DNA of 64,000 bases from Microbulbifer variabilis. Lineage in GTDB: Bacteria > Pseudomonadota > Gammaproteobacteria > Pseudomonadales > Cellvibrionaceae. Position 1 is the stretch's first letter. Every line of letters begins with the position of its first letter. Positions 1 through 9,762 of the stretch are shown here, in pieces. The notes beneath the pieces were generated by a model. The model was given only the letters and a program-made list of their open reading frames with translations, ran no database searches and was not told where the DNA came from. The stretch spans positions 124,001 to 188,000 of the forward strand of contig NZ_JAIVKI010000003.1 of the NCBI RefSeq assembly GCF_020524905.1. The letters are read 5' to 3'. Made by a program: the position numbers and the translations under genes.

Positions 1-62
1 TCTTCCCTCTGGGGGGCTCATGTATACTCTGTCCCCCTTTTTCCAGCATCGGGTACTAAGTC

Positions 63-332
63 ATGCCGATCTATGAATACCAGTGCAATGCCTGTGGCCA
101 CGAGATGGAGGCCCTGCAACGCATGAGCGATGATCCGCTCAAAGACTGTCCGGCCTGTGATAAGGCCGAATTGCAAAAGAAGATTTCAGCAGCGGGATTC
201 CGCCTCAAGGGCGGTGGCTGGTACGAGACAGACTTTAAGACCGGCAGCAAGAAAAACCTTGCCGGCGATGCCGCCAATGGCACCAAGGCCAAAAATTGCC
301 AGCCTGCAAAGGCGGCGGCGAAGACGGCTTAA
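63..332 (+). CDS. FmdB-family zinc-ribbon protein
   Basis: Small protein of 89 residues with an N-terminal zinc ribbon. The start MPIYEYQC and the cysteine pairs C8-x2-C11 and C29-x2-C32 are the hallmark of the FmdB/CxxC_CxxC_SSSS family. The tail is Lys/Ala-rich and low in complexity. Family members are called putative regulatory proteins but their biochemical role is not established; zinc binding is inferred from the four cysteines. It lies 77 bases upstream of aspS on the same strand, a conserved arrangement in gammaproteobacteria, and may share its transcript. A TATACT hexamer at 23-28 could be a -10 element, but the -35 region would fall off the window edge. Confidence 0.85.
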   Translation: MPIYEYQCNACGHEMEALQRMSDDPLKDCPACDKAELQKKISAAGFRLKGGGWYETDFKTGSKKNLAGDAANGTKAKNCQPAKAAAKTA

Positions 333-409
333 AGCCGCTGTGCGGTGCCGCCAGTGCGGTGTACTCTCTATTTAACCTTTTTACCTATCGATAACGGGAA
401 TTTTCATCC

Positions 410-2188
410 ATGCGCAGCGACTACTGTGGCGTCCTTCGTTCCGCGGACATAGACCGTGTAGTAACCCTCTGTGGCTGGGTCGACCGCCGCCGCGATCACG
501 GCGGTGTAATCTTTATCGACCTACGCGACCGCGAGGGTATTGTTCAGGTGGTATTCGATCCGGATGCGGCCGAGCACTTCGAAATGGCCGATCGCGTGCG
601 CAGCGAATATGTCCTTAAGGTGACCGGCCGTGTGCGCGCCCGTGCCCCCGAAGCCCTCAATCCAAATATGATGACCGGTGAAGTCGAGGTCTACGGTACT
701 GAGCTGGAAATTCTCAATAGCGCCGAGACGGTGCCTTTCCAGCTGGATGAGCACACCGCAGTGGGTGAGGATGTTCGCCTTAAATACCGCTACCTGGATT
801 TGCGCCGCAATGAAATGCAGAACAACCTGTATTTCCGTTCCAAGTTGACCACGGCGATCCGCAATTACCTGGACGAGCACGGTTTCCTGGATATCGAGAC
901 CCCAATCCTGACCCGCGCCACTCCTGAAGGTGCGCGTGATTATTTGGTACCGAGCCGCACCCATGAGGGCAAATTCTTCGCCCTGCCGCAATCTCCTCAG
1001 CTATTTAAACAGCTATTGATGGTGTCCGGTTTCGATCGCTACTATCAGATCGCCAAGTGTTTCCGCGATGAAGACCTGCGCGCCGACCGCCAGCCGGAAT
1101 TTACCCAGATCGATATCGAGACCTCTTTCCTCGACGAGGAAGAGATCATGGCGATCACCGAGGGTATGGTGCGCAAGCTGTTCAAGGAATTGAAGGGGAT
1201 CGAGCTGGGTGAATTTCCACGCATGACCCACTACCAGGCCATGCTGCGTTACGGTTCCGATAAGCCGGACCTGCGTATTCCACTGGAGATGGTGGAAATC
1301 AAGGACTTGATGACCGAAGTGGACTTCAAAGTATTCTCCGGACCCGCCAACGATCCCAAAGGTCGGGTGGCCGCCATCAAGGTGCCGGGCGGTTGTAAGA
1401 AATTAACACGCAAGCAACTGGATGATTACGGCAAATTTGTTGGCATCTACGGCGCCAAAGGCCTCGCCTATATCAAGGTCAACGATCGTTCCGATCTGCA
1501 GAATGGCCTTCAGTCGCCCATCGTAAAATTCCTGCCTCTGGAAACACGCGCGGCAATTCTTGATCGGTTGGAGGCGGAAAACGACGACGTCATCTTCTTT
1601 GGCTCCGATACCGCCAAGATTGTTTCCGAAGCCCTGGGAGCACTGCGCTGTAAGTTGGGTGAGGACCTCAATCTCTACACCAGCGAGTGGGCACCCCTGT
1701 GGGTGGTGGCCTTCCCGATGTTCGAGGAAAATGACGACGGCAGCCTCACCGCACTGCACCACCCATTCACTGCACCTTCCTGCAGCCCGGAAGAGCTGGA
1801 ACAGAACCCATTGGGCGCCCTGTCGCGCGCATACGATATGGTGCTGAACGGCACTGAGCTGGGCGGTGGCTCTGTGCGCATTCACAACCAAGATATGCAG
1901 CAGACTGTATTCCGTATTCTCGGCATCGATGAAGAAGAACAGCGCGAGAAATTCGGTTTCCTGTTGGATGCCCTTAAGTACGGTGCTCCGCCCCACGGTG
2001 GTTTGGCCTTCGGCTTGGACCGCCTGGTGATGCTGATGACCGGCAGTGATTCCATTCGCGATGTGATCGCCTTCCCCAAAACCCAGAGTGCCGCCTGTGT
2101 CATGACAGACGCTCCGGGTGCTGTGGATGCCAAGCAGCTGCGCGAGCTGAGTATCCGCCTGCGCCAGAAAGAAGAAAAAATTAGCTGA
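410..2188 (+). CDS. aspS: Aspartyl-tRNA synthetase, probably non-discriminating
   Basis: Charges tRNA-Asp with aspartate in the cytoplasm. The 592-residue protein has the bacterial class IIb layout: N-terminal OB-fold anticodon-binding domain (about 1-110), catalytic core with the motif 2 region [18 protein letters not shown], a GAD insertion domain (about 290-420), and motif 3 [15 protein letters not shown] near the C-terminus. In the anticodon domain the segment RRRDHGG carries His at position 30, and the position matching E. coli Lys82 is Ala. In Pseudomonas aeruginosa the equivalent His31/Gly83 pair is associated with an enzyme that also charges tRNA-Asn, so this enzyme is likely non-discriminating. 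The gene is followed by a palindromic repeat and then yebC. Confidence 0.97.
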   Translation: MRSDYCGVLRSADIDRVVTLCGWVDRRRDHGGVIFIDLRDREGIVQVVFDPDAAEHFEMADRVRSEYVLKVTGRVRARAPEALNPNMMTGEVEVYGTELEILNSAETVPFQLDEHTAVGEDVRLKYRYLDLRRNEMQNNLYFRSKLTTAIRNYLDEHGFLDIETPILTRATPEGARDYLVPSRTHEGKFFALPQSPQLFKQLLMVSGFDRYYQIAKCFRDEDLRADRQPEFTQIDIETSFLDEEEIMAITEGMVRKLFKELKGIELGEFPRMTHYQAMLRYGSDKPDLRIPLEMVEIKDLMTEVDFKVFSGPANDPKGRVAAIKVPGGCKKLTRKQLDDYGKFVGIYGAKGLAYIKVNDRSDLQNGLQSPIVKFLPLETRAAILDRLEAENDDVIFFGSDTAKIVSEALGALRCKLGEDLNLYTSEWAPLWVVAFPMFEENDDGSLTALHHPFTAPSCSPEELEQNPLGALSRAYDMVLNGTELGGGSVRIHNQDMQQTVFRILGIDEEEQREKFGFLLDALKYGAPPHGGLAFGLDRLVMLMTGSDSIRDVIAFPKTQSAACVMTDAPGAVDAKQLRELSIRLRQKEEKIS

Positions 2189-2196
2189 TTTTCCCC

Positions 2197-2264
2197 GATG
2201 GGCCGAGCGAAGCGAGCCCATCAAATCGTGGTGATGGGCATTTCGCTTCGCTTATTGGCCCATC
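2197..2264. repeat. REP-like pair of palindromes between aspS and yebC
   Basis: Two hairpins share the same arms. GATGGGC (2197-2203) pairs with GCCCATC (2216-2222), and GATGGGC (2233-2239) pairs with GCCCATC (2258-2264). The first loop holds GAGCGAAGCGAG and the second holds TTCGCTTCGCTT, which are near reverse complements, so the whole 68-base stretch could also fold into one long hairpin. This is the organisation of REP/BIME-type elements and may stabilise mRNA ends or attenuate readthrough. No second copy was noticed elsewhere in the window. Confidence 0.6.
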
Positions 2265-2292
2265 CCTCGCACTGACTGAAGAGAGACGGAAC

Positions 2293-3036
2293 ATGGCCGG
2301 ACATAGTAAATGGGCCAATATCAAGCACCGCAAAGCGGCTCAGGATGCCAAGCGGGGCAAGATTTTTACCAAGATTATTCGCGAACTGACCGTGGCCGCA
2401 AAGACGGGCGCCAACCCGGACGATAACCCGACGCTGCGCGCCACTATCGATAAGGCGCTGGGCGCGAATATGAAACGCGATACCATCGATAAAGCCATTG
2501 CTCGCGGTGCCGGTAATGCCGATGGTGATAACTATGAGGCCGTGGTTTACGAAGGTTACGGTGTAGGCGGAGTAGCGGTACTGGTGGAGTGCCTGACGGA
2601 TAACCGCAATCGCACTGTGGCTGAAGTTCGCCACGCCTTCTCCAAGCGCGGCGGCAACTTGGGCACCGACGGCTCCGTGAGCTACCTGTTTACCCGTAAG
2701 GGCCAGATGTTCTACGACGTTGGCGTGGATGAAGAGTCCCTGATGGAAGCGGCCCTGGAAGCGGGTGCCGAGGATATCGAGACCAACGATGATGGCAGTG
2801 TGGAAGTTATCACTGAGTTTCAGGATTATCTCACGGTAAAAGACGCCCTGGTGGCCGCGGGCTTTACCCCGGACAGTGCCGAGATTGCCATGATCCCGTC
2901 CACCACAATCCCACTCGATAAAGAGGGCGCGGAGAAGGTGTTGGCCTTGATTGAGATGCTGGAAGATCTCGATGATGTACAAAATGTTTACACCAACGCG
3001 GATATTCCCGAAGAAGTAATGGAAGAGCTGGGCTAA
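2293..3036 (+). CDS. yebC: YebC/PmpR-family (TACO1-like) regulator
   Basis: A 247-residue member of the YebC/DUF28 family, recognised by its start [14 protein letters not shown] and the conserved segments [11 protein letters not shown] and [21 protein letters not shown]. Family members are described as DNA-binding regulators (PmpR) or as translation factors that help ribosomes at difficult sequences; which applies here cannot be read from sequence. The length is typical. It sits between aspS and ruvCAB, the usual gammaproteobacterial order, where YebC is often the first gene of the Holliday-junction resolvase operon. The ATG follows a purine-rich GAGAGACGGA stretch. Confidence 0.95.
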   Translation: MAGHSKWANIKHRKAAQDAKRGKIFTKIIRELTVAAKTGANPDDNPTLRATIDKALGANMKRDTIDKAIARGAGNADGDNYEAVVYEGYGVGGVAVLVECLTDNRNRTVAEVRHAFSKRGGNLGTDGSVSYLFTRKGQMFYDVGVDEESLMEAALEAGAEDIETNDDGSVEVITEFQDYLTVKDALVAAGFTPDSAEIAMIPSTTIPLDKEGAEKVLALIEMLEDLDDVQNVYTNADIPEEVMEELG

Positions 3037-3202
3037 GGTTCTGCTCTGCCCGGGGCGGGCGTCGCTTGCCCCTGGCCTATTCTCTCTCCTTGTTCCGAAT
3101 AGCCGCTTTTTCGCCTCAGCCTGCGATCTCCCTTGACGCTTTGCCTCCACCTTGGGACACTCCCACCACTATATAAACATACAGATATTTGGGGAACGCC
3201 TC

Positions 3203-3730
3203 TTGACCCGAATCCTGGGTATCGACCCCGGCTCGCGTAAAACGGGCTATGGAATTATTGATGTAGAACGGGGTGTTGCCCGCTATGTGGCCAGTGGGGT
3301 GATTCGTATTCCCGAGGGCCCTCTACCTGATCGCCTGAAACTGATTTTCGATGCGGTAACTCAGATCGCTCAGCAATACCAGCCGGCGCAGATGGCGATT
3401 GAAAACGTGTTTATGTCGAAGAGCGCGGGCTCAGCCCTGAAACTGGGGCAGGCGCGCGGTGCCGCCATAGTGGCCGGGGCGAATAGCGGCCTGGCGGTGG
3501 CCGAGTATGAGGCGCGTAAAGTTAAGCAGGCGGTGGTGGGCAGTGGTGCAGCCGACAAGCTGCAGGTGCAGCATATGGTCAAAACCCTGCTGTCCCTGCC
3601 GGGGGCTCCTCAGGAGGATGCTGCCGATGCCCTCGCCGTGGCCCTGTGCCATATGCACACGGAGCAGACACTGCTATTTACTGCCGGTGGAGCGCGCAGT
3701 CGTTTTCGTCGCGGCCGTCTCAGCGTTTAG
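3203..3730 (+). CDS. ruvC: Holliday junction endonuclease RuvC (TTG start)
   Basis: Cuts Holliday junctions as a dimer during recombinational repair. The acidic active site is visible: the N-terminal Asp in ILGIDPGS, Glu in AIENVF, and the two Asp residues of [13 protein letters not shown]. The frame is open from an ATG at 3152, but the family normally begins (M)[11 protein letters not shown]. The TTG at 3203 gives exactly this start and is preceded by GGGGAA (3191-3196) at suitable spacing, so I chose it, giving 175 residues. The longer form would add 17 residues unlike the family. The protein works with RuvA and RuvB encoded just downstream. Confidence 0.92.
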   Translation: MTRILGIDPGSRKTGYGIIDVERGVARYVASGVIRIPEGPLPDRLKLIFDAVTQIAQQYQPAQMAIENVFMSKSAGSALKLGQARGAAIVAGANSGLAVAEYEARKVKQAVVGSGAADKLQVQHMVKTLLSLPGAPQEDAADALAVALCHMHTEQTLLFTAGGARSRFRRGRLSV

Positions 3731-3800
3731 CGAGCTCTGCAAAATCCCGCTCCTCACTTCCTCAATGTGGGCAGCGATAGATAAACCTGGAATAAACACC

Positions 3801-4412
3801 ATGATTGGAAGATTGAGTGGCACCCTGGCCGCGGTTCAGCCCCCTTTGTTGCTGATAGATGTGCAGGGTGTGGGCTACGAAGTGCTCGCGCCCATGACCA
3901 CAATTTTTGAATTGCCTCCCCTGGGGCAGTCGGTCCAAGTGCACACGCACCTGGCAGTTTCCGAAACGGCTCATCAGCTCTACGGCTTTATTCGCGATGC
4001 CGATCGCAAACTTTTCCGCACCCTGATCAAAGTCAGTGGTGTGGGGCCCAAGATGGCCCTGGCAATTTTATCCGGTCTCGATGGTGCAGCCCTGGCGCGC
4101 TGTGTCGCCGAAGATAATGTCGCGGCCCTGGTAAAAGTGCCCGGTGTCGGTAAAAAGACTGCCGAGCGTCTGATCGTGGAGTTGCGCGATAAGTTGACCC
4201 CGGATTTCGGTGATGCCAACGATATTCCGCTGATGGCTGCGGCTGCCGCACCCAAAATTGACCACGCTGGCGAGGCGGAGAGTGCCCTGGTAGCCCTGGG
4301 CTACAAGCCCACCGAAGCCAGCAAAATGGTGGCTCGGGCGGCTAAGGAGCAGCCAGAAGCTGACAGTGCCGCCTTAATACGTCTGGCCCTAAAGGGCATG
4401 GCGCCCGCCTAA
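3801..4412 (+). CDS. ruvA: Holliday junction-binding protein RuvA
   Basis: Binds the four-way junction and loads RuvB for branch migration. The start at 3801 (MIGRLSGTL) is the family start; the frame is open upstream to 3507, but that part overlaps ruvC and is not RuvA-like. The 203-residue protein shows the N-terminal OB domain, two helix-hairpin-helix motifs (VSGVGPKMALAIL and VPGVGKKTAERLIVEL), and the C-terminal RuvB-interacting domain (ALVALGYKPTEASKMV) after a flexible linker. It lies 70 bases after ruvC and 24 bases before ruvB, so the three are likely one operon. Confidence 0.97.
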   Translation: MIGRLSGTLAAVQPPLLLIDVQGVGYEVLAPMTTIFELPPLGQSVQVHTHLAVSETAHQLYGFIRDADRKLFRTLIKVSGVGPKMALAILSGLDGAALARCVAEDNVAALVKVPGVGKKTAERLIVELRDKLTPDFGDANDIPLMAAAAAPKIDHAGEAESALVALGYKPTEASKMVARAAKEQPEADSAALIRLALKGMAPA

Positions 4413-4436
4413 ATCGAATGGCTTGGAGTTGTTGCG

Positions 4437-5459
4437 ATGATAGAAGCCGATCGTTTGGTGGCCCCCGAACCTGTGGGGCCCACGGGGCAGGAAGAGCAGT
4501 ACGACCGCGCCGTGCGCCCCAAAGCGCTGGCCGACTATGTGGGCCAGCCGGTAGTGCGCGAGCAGATGGAGATTTTTATTCAGGCCGCCAAACTACGCAA
4601 AGAGGCCCTGGATCACACCTTGGTATTCGGCCCTCCGGGCCTGGGTAAAACCACTCTAGCCAATATTATTGCCGCAGAGATGGGAGTGGCGATCAAGACC
4701 ACATCGGGACCGGTACTGGAGAAGGCCGGTGATCTGGCTGCGTTGATGACCAACCTGGAGCCGGGGGATGTGCTGTTTATCGATGAAATTCACCGTCTCA
4801 GTCCCCATGTGGAGGAGGTCCTGTATCCGGCAATGGAGGACTACCAGCTGGATATTATGATCGGCGAGGGGCCGGCGGCGCGCTCCATCAAACTGGATCT
4901 GCCACCCTTTACTTTGGTGGGCGCCACCACCAGAGCGGGTCTGCTCACCTCGCCGCTGCGCGACCGCTTCGGCATAGTACAGCGCTTGGAGTTCTACAAC
5001 GTGAAAGACCTCACTAGCATCGTGCGCCGCTCCGCCAGGCTGATGGGGGTGGAAATGGATGAAGCTGGTGCCTCACAGGTAGCGCGCCGCGCCCGTGGTA
5101 CGCCGAGGATTGCCAACCGCTTGTTGCGCCGTGTGCGAGACTATGCCGAAGTGAAGGGCGATGGGGCGGTGGACTCGGACATTGCCGATGCGGCCTTGAA
5201 TATGCTCAATGTGGATGCAAAAGGCTTTGATTCCCTTGATCGGCGCATGTTGCTGGCGATGATCGAGAAGTTTGATGGCGGTCCTGTAGGCGTGGACAGC
5301 CTCGCCGCCGCCGTGAGTGAAGAGCGGGATACTCTGGAAGATGTGTTGGAGCCCTATTTGATCCAGCAGGGCTATATTGCCCGGACACCCCGCGGGCGAG
5401 TAGCTACCGGGCTCGCCTATGAACATTTTGGCCTGCCCAAACCGGATAAGATTAGCTGA
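4437..5459 (+). CDS. ruvB: Holliday junction branch-migration ATPase RuvB
   Basis: Hexameric AAA+ motor that drives branch migration with RuvA. The 340-residue length is standard. Visible motifs are Walker [12 protein letters not shown] (about 62-72), Walker B FIDEIHRL, sensor 1 VGATTRAG followed by the arginine finger in SPLRDRFG, and the C-terminal winged helix ([16 protein letters not shown], with the conserved end YIARTPRGR). The start MIEADRLV is preceded by GGAG at 8-9 bases. It is the last gene of the ruv cluster; the tol-pal cluster begins 64 bases later. Confidence 0.98.
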   Translation: MIEADRLVAPEPVGPTGQEEQYDRAVRPKALADYVGQPVVREQMEIFIQAAKLRKEALDHTLVFGPPGLGKTTLANIIAAEMGVAIKTTSGPVLEKAGDLAALMTNLEPGDVLFIDEIHRLSPHVEEVLYPAMEDYQLDIMIGEGPAARSIKLDLPPFTLVGATTRAGLLTSPLRDRFGIVQRLEFYNVKDLTSIVRRSARLMGVEMDEAGASQVARRARGTPRIANRLLRRVRDYAEVKGDGAVDSDIADAALNMLNVDAKGFDSLDRRMLLAMIEKFDGGPVGVDSLAAAVSEERDTLEDVLEPYLIQQGYIARTPRGRVATGLAYEHFGLPKPDKIS

Positions 5460-5523
5460 GGATGATCATCCAGGCTTCCTGGGCGATCAATCACGGAGAC
5501 CAAGGTGCGTAGAAGGTGAGTAA

Positions 5524-5928
5524 ATGAGGGAAGAATTCGGTATCCCTGTCCGGGTTTATATCGAAGATACCGATGCGGCTGGCATCGTGTATTACGTAAA
5601 TTATTTGAAGTATATGGAGCGCGCGCGCACAGAACTGTTGCGCTCCCTCGGGTATGATAAGCCAGCGATGCCGCAGGAAGGTGTGCTGCTGGTAGTGCAT
5701 TCCGCCGAGGCCCAGTATCGCCGCTCCGCCAGGCTCGACGACGCATTGCGCGCTACTGCGGTGATTGGCAAACTGGGGCGTGCCGCAGTGACCTTTGAGC
5801 AAAAAATTTGGCGCGGCGATGAGCTAATTTGCGAAGGCGTGGTCAAAGTGGCCTGTGTCGCTGACGACAGCCGCAGGCCCTGTGCCCTGCCGCAACCTAT
5901 TTATTCAGCATTAAAGGCAGTAATTTAA
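5524..5928 (+). CDS. ybgC: Tol-Pal-associated acyl-CoA thioesterase YbgC
   Basis: A 134-residue hot-dog-fold (4HBT) thioesterase. The motif EDTDAAGIVYYVNYLKYMERAR contains the catalytic Asp and is diagnostic of YbgC. The E. coli homologue acts on acyl-CoA substrates and is always the first gene of the tol-pal cluster, with a proposed link to phospholipid metabolism. Here it lies 4 bases before tolQ, so the two are almost certainly co-transcribed and probably translationally coupled. No signal peptide is present; the enzyme should be cytoplasmic. Confidence 0.95.
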   Translation: MREEFGIPVRVYIEDTDAAGIVYYVNYLKYMERARTELLRSLGYDKPAMPQEGVLLVVHSAEAQYRRSARLDDALRATAVIGKLGRAAVTFEQKIWRGDELICEGVVKVACVADDSRRPCALPQPIYSALKAVI

Positions 5929-5932
5929 GAAG

Positions 5933-6622
5933 ATGAACGCCGGTGAACAACTCTCTCTTTGGGGGCTAATCCAGAACGCCAGCCTGTTAGTGCAGCTTGT
6001 TATGCTGCTGCTGTTGCTGGCTTCGGTCATTTCCTGGGTCATGATTATCCAGAGAGGGCTCTACCTCTCCTCGGCCAAACGTGCTCTGCACAATTTTGAG
6101 CGTCGTTTCTGGTCCGGCGCAGACCTGAACAAGTTGTTCCGCGAGGGCAATGAACGCGCCGAGAAAGGCAAGACCGACGGGGTTGAGTCCCTGTTTCGTG
6201 CCGGCTTTACCGAATTTACCCGCCTGCGCCAGCAGGGCAGCAGTGGCCCAGAAGCGGTTATGGAAGGCACCGAGCGCGCCATGCGTGTAGCCATGTCTCG
6301 GGAACAAGAAAAGGTAGAGATGAATCTGCCGTTTCTGGCGACTGTAGGCTCCGTCAGCCCCTATATCGGTCTATTCGGTACCGTTTGGGGGATTATGAAT
6401 TCCTTCCGTGGTCTCGCCACCATGCATCAGGCCACCATTGCCACCGTTGCCCCAGGTATCAGTGAAGCGCTGGTGGCTACGGCGATGGGTTTGTTCGCGG
6501 CTATCCCCGCGGTGATGGCCTACAACCGTTACTCGGCCAAGGCGGAGTGGCTGTTGTCCAGCTACGAAACTTTTGCCGAGGAGTTTTCCTCGATCCTGCA
6601 CCGCAAAGTGCACTCCGGCTGA
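5933..6622 (+). CDS. tolQ: Tol-Pal proton channel subunit TolQ
   Basis: Inner-membrane protein of the TolQR proton-driven motor that energises TolA (ExbB/MotA family). The 229-residue protein has an N-terminal membrane helix (about 17-37), a large cytoplasmic loop with EGTERAMRVAMSREQEKVE, and two further helices (about 132-155 and 170-192) containing ATVGSVSPYIGLFGTVWGIMNSF and the channel-lining LVATAMGLFAAIPAVMAYNR. These match the family closely. It follows ybgC by 4 bases and precedes tolR by 20 bases. Confidence 0.97.
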   Translation: MNAGEQLSLWGLIQNASLLVQLVMLLLLLASVISWVMIIQRGLYLSSAKRALHNFERRFWSGADLNKLFREGNERAEKGKTDGVESLFRAGFTEFTRLRQQGSSGPEAVMEGTERAMRVAMSREQEKVEMNLPFLATVGSVSPYIGLFGTVWGIMNSFRGLATMHQATIATVAPGISEALVATAMGLFAAIPAVMAYNRYSAKAEWLLSSYETFAEEFSSILHRKVHSG

Positions 6623-6642
6623 GTAGTGAGTAGGCGAACCCT

Positions 6643-7074
6643 ATGAGTGTGTTTCGCAAGGGAACCAAGAAAAAGCTGGTCTCCGAGATCAATGTGGTGC
6701 CCTACATCGATGTGATGCTGGTATTGCTGATTGTCTTTATGGTCACGGCACCATTGTTGATGCAGGGAGTCAAAGTGGACCTGCCAAATGCGCCATCGGC
6801 GCCAATGGAGGACACCGATGAGGAGCCACTGATTATTTCGGTGCGTGCCGATGGCACCTATTACCTGAATCTGGGAACCGATGAGCAGGGGGCCAAGCCT
6901 CTCAGTGAAATAAAGGATACGGTGGCCAAGGTATTGCGGCAGAAGCCGAAAACCCCGGTACTGGTGTGGGGTGATACCGACGCCCGCTACGGTCTGATTG
7001 TCAATGCCATGACCGAGTTGCAACAGGCGGGTGCGCCCAGTGTCGGCCTGGTGACAGAGCCACCGCAGGGGTAG
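6643..7074 (+). CDS. tolR: Tol-Pal proton channel subunit TolR
   Basis: Inner-membrane ExbD-family partner of TolQ, 143 residues. The single membrane helix (about 17-38) contains the essential Asp in VVPYIDVMLVLLIVFMVTAPL. The periplasmic domain follows and ends with VLVWGDTDARYGLIVNAMTELQQAGAPSVGLVTEP, the conserved fold-closing segment of ExbD/TolR. The gene lies between tolQ and tolA with short gaps, consistent with one operon. Confidence 0.97.
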   Translation: MSVFRKGTKKKLVSEINVVPYIDVMLVLLIVFMVTAPLLMQGVKVDLPNAPSAPMEDTDEEPLIISVRADGTYYLNLGTDEQGAKPLSEIKDTVAKVLRQKPKTPVLVWGDTDARYGLIVNAMTELQQAGAPSVGLVTEPPQG

Positions 7075-7081
7075 CATTCCG

Positions 7082-7876
7082 GTGAATAAAGGCTTTTACG
7101 TATTGGCGATTGTGATCAGCCTCCTATTGCATGGGGCGTTGATCATTGCCATTACCTATGGTTGGGAAGCCAGCAATTTGCCTGAGCGCAAGCCGATGCC
7201 GAAGTTCGTGCAGGCAAAACTGGTTACTATCGAGGCTGCGACTACTCAGAAGAAGTTGCCCAAGAAAGTGGACAAAATCCAGCAGCGTGCCCAGCGCGAG
7301 GCTGAACAAAAGCGCAAGGCCGAAGTGGAGCGCAAGCGCCGCGCGGCCCTGGAGCAAAAGAAGAAACAGGAAGCAGAGAACAAACGCAAGGCTAAGGTTG
7401 AAGCCGACCGCAAGGCTAAGGAAGCAAAGGCTCGTCGCGAGAAAGAACGCAAAGAGAAGGAGCGCAAGGAAAAAGAGCTCGAGGAACAGCTGGCCAAAGA
7501 GCGAGAGAGTTCCTTCAATGAAGCGCTAGAGGACGAGGAAGAACTGCTCGATGCCAATGAGGGGCAGCAGGCGGTGATGTCTGTGGCCCAGGCGATTCAG
7601 CAGCAAATTGAAGCGGTGTGGAGCCGCCCGCCGAGCGCCCGCAACGGTATGTTGACCAAGGTAAAAATAAACTTTGTTCCCACTGGCCGGGTGGTGGCAA
7701 CTAATATCGTCGAGGGCAGCGGCAATGCGGCTCTGGATCGATCGGTTCTCACCGCTATCCGCCGGGTGGAAGTTTTCCCGGAAGTGGCCAAGCTGGCCCG
7801 GGAAGAGCCGGTAATATTCGAGCGGGAAGTCCGCACCACAATTTTGAACTTTAAAGTCGAAGATCTGCGCCAATGA
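7082..7876 (+). CDS. tolA: Tol-Pal envelope-spanning protein TolA (GTG start)
   Basis: Links the TolQR motor in the inner membrane to TolB-Pal at the outer membrane. The GTG start at 7082 gives [24 protein letters not shown], a single N-terminal membrane anchor with the SHLH-like His conserved in TolA/TonB proteins. Residues about 55-160 are a Lys/Glu/Arg/Ala-rich helix (repeats such as [21 protein letters not shown]) that should span the periplasm. The C-terminal domain (about 165-264) resembles the TonB_C/TolA fold. The 264 residues are shorter than in E. coli (about 420), mainly through a shorter helix. It overlaps tolB by 4 bases (ATGA). Confidence 0.95.
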   Translation: MNKGFYVLAIVISLLLHGALIIAITYGWEASNLPERKPMPKFVQAKLVTIEAATTQKKLPKKVDKIQQRAQREAEQKRKAEVERKRRAALEQKKKQEAENKRKAKVEADRKAKEAKARREKERKEKERKEKELEEQLAKERESSFNEALEDEEELLDANEGQQAVMSVAQAIQQQIEAVWSRPPSARNGMLTKVKINFVPTGRVVATNIVEGSGNAALDRSVLTAIRRVEVFPEVAKLAREEPVIFEREVRTTILNFKVEDLRQ

Positions 7877-9168
7877 TCAAGAGTTTACTGAAGACAGTCG
7901 CCATTATTGTAATCGCCTCGGTGAGCCTGGGGGCTCGCGCTCAGCTGGTGGTGGATATCACCAGCGGAATCGATGACCCCACTCCCATCGCGGTATCTCC
8001 ATTCAGCTGGTCGGGCGGTGGTGTCCTCAAGGAGGATGTCTCCGGGATTATCTCTGCTGACCTGCGTCGCAGTGGCCTTTTTTCTCCGGTACCCAAGGAG
8101 GACATGCTGTCCTTCCCTAAAACCCCGGAAGATGTGGTGTTCCGCGATTGGCGTATCCTTGGCACCGAATACATTGTTACCGGCCGTATTGAGCCCCAGG
8201 CTTCCGGCTATCTGCTGACCTTTGACCTGGTTAATGTGTTCGGTCAGCACAAAATGTTCACCAAACAGGTGCGCGGTGGCCAGACACAGCTGCGCGATAT
8301 CGCCCACCGCGCCGCAGATGAAATCTTTGAGGCCATTACCGGAATTCGTGGCGCCTTCTCCACCGAAATGGTGTACGTACACGAGGAGAGCCGTGGCGGC
8401 AAGCCCAGCTATGTGCTGATGCGTTCCGATATTGATGGGGCACGCGCCAAGCAGCTCCGCCGTTTCAGTGCACCGGTGATGTCGCCGATGTGGTCGCCCA
8501 ACGGCCAGGAGCTGGCTTATGTCTCTTTTGAGACTGGTCGCCCGGCGATTTTCCGCGAAAATCTGCGTACCGGCGAGCGTAAACAGCTGACCAACTTCAA
8601 GGGCATCAATAGTTCGCCAACCTGGTCTCCAGATGGAACCAAGTTGGCTATGGTGCTCTCCAAGGACGGCAACCCGGAGATCTATGTTCTGGACTTGGCG
8701 AGTGGCAAGTTCACTCGCATGACCAGACACTTCTCCATTGATACCGAGCCAAACTGGATGCCGGATGGTAAATCACTGGTTTTCACCTCAGATAGGGGAG
8801 GGAAACCACAAATTTATCAATTGACTCTTGCCACTGGCCAAGTCGACCGCTTAACCTTCGATGGCGACTACAATGCGCGGCCACGAGTTTCTCCTGATGG
8901 GAAGACGTTGGTCATGGTACATCGCAACCGGGGAACCTTTACCATCGCCACGATGGATATTAACTCGGGCAGGATGCGTGTCCTTACGGAGACCACCCTG
9001 GACGAATCCCCCAGCATTGCACCGAATGGAGCCATGCTGATGTACGCAACCAAGCGCGGAGACAAGGGCATTCTAGCTGCGGTATCGCTGGATGCCGGGG
9101 TGAAGTACAACTTACCCTCACAGAGAGGCGATGTCCGGGAACCGGCATGGTCGCCATACTTTGATTGA
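7873..9168 (+). CDS. tolB: Periplasmic beta-propeller protein TolB
   Basis: Periplasmic partner of Pal and TolA, 431 residues. A signal peptide ([23 protein letters not shown]) is followed by the N-terminal TolB domain (about 25-165) and a six-bladed propeller with recurring blades of the type [42 protein letters not shown] and [21 protein letters not shown]. The ATG lies inside the tolA stop (ATGA), indicating translational coupling. A 96-base gap separates it from pal. Confidence 0.97.
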   Translation: MIKSLLKTVAIIVIASVSLGARAQLVVDITSGIDDPTPIAVSPFSWSGGGVLKEDVSGIISADLRRSGLFSPVPKEDMLSFPKTPEDVVFRDWRILGTEYIVTGRIEPQASGYLLTFDLVNVFGQHKMFTKQVRGGQTQLRDIAHRAADEIFEAITGIRGAFSTEMVYVHEESRGGKPSYVLMRSDIDGARAKQLRRFSAPVMSPMWSPNGQELAYVSFETGRPAIFRENLRTGERKQLTNFKGINSSPTWSPDGTKLAMVLSKDGNPEIYVLDLASGKFTRMTRHFSIDTEPNWMPDGKSLVFTSDRGGKPQIYQLTLATGQVDRLTFDGDYNARPRVSPDGKTLVMVHRNRGTFTIATMDINSGRMRVLTETTLDESPSIAPNGAMLMYATKRGDKGILAAVSLDAGVKYNLPSQRGDVREPAWSPYFD

Positions 9169-9264
9169 GGTGGGGGCCCAGCGCTCTGAGGCGTAGGGTA
9201 TTTATAAGACCAACTTAAAAAAAATCTTTCAGGATTTTCGATAACACTAAAAGCGGAGTAGCTT

Positions 9265-9750
9265 ATGTTGAAATCAGTAAAAACGGGACTGGGATTGGCC
9301 TGTGTTTTGGCTGTAATGGCCGGTTGTAGCAATACTAACAGCGACAAGAGCAGCGGCGAGGAGTACACCCAGCCGGAGGTTGACACCCAGGTTGAAACTA
9401 CCGTTGTCGATGAAAGTGAAAAGATGGCTCCGCTGGAGAATGTGGTTTACTTCGACTTCGACGAATCCCTGCTGAAGCCGGAAACCCGTGAACTGCTGAT
9501 CCGTCACGCTGACCGTATGCGCGGTACCCCCGCTGCTGTTCGCCTCGAAGGCCATGCTGACGAGCTGGGCACCCGCGAGTACAACCTGGCTCTGGGTGAG
9601 CGTCGCGCCAATGCCGTACGCGACTTTTTGGTACTGCAGGGCGTAGATGCAGCTAACCTGGAAGTGATCAGCTACGGTGAAGAGCGTCCGGCTCAGATGG
9701 GCTCTAACGAAGCTGCCCGTGCGATGAACCGTCGCGTTGTTATTAACTAA
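9265..9750 (+). CDS. pal: Peptidoglycan-associated lipoprotein Pal
   Basis: Outer-membrane lipoprotein that binds peptidoglycan and is pulled by the Tol motor during division. The lipobox VMAGC places the lipidated Cys at residue 21. A linker of about 35 residues leads to the OmpA-like domain with VVYFDFDESLLKPETREL and the peptidoglycan-binding segment GHADELGTREYNLALGERRA. The 161-residue length is typical. The start at 9265 follows GCGGAGTAG. The gene ends 12 bases before cpoB. Confidence 0.97.
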   Translation: MLKSVKTGLGLACVLAVMAGCSNTNSDKSSGEEYTQPEVDTQVETTVVDESEKMAPLENVVYFDFDESLLKPETRELLIRHADRMRGTPAAVRLEGHADELGTREYNLALGERRANAVRDFLVLQGVDAANLEVISYGEERPAQMGSNEAARAMNRRVVIN

Positions 9751-9762
9751 TCGTCAAAATGG

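Noticed and set aside
1403-2224. Long minus-strand frame of 273 codons opposite aspS
   Set aside because: It lies wholly opposite the well-conserved aspS gene, has no recognisable domain and is a codon-bias shadow.
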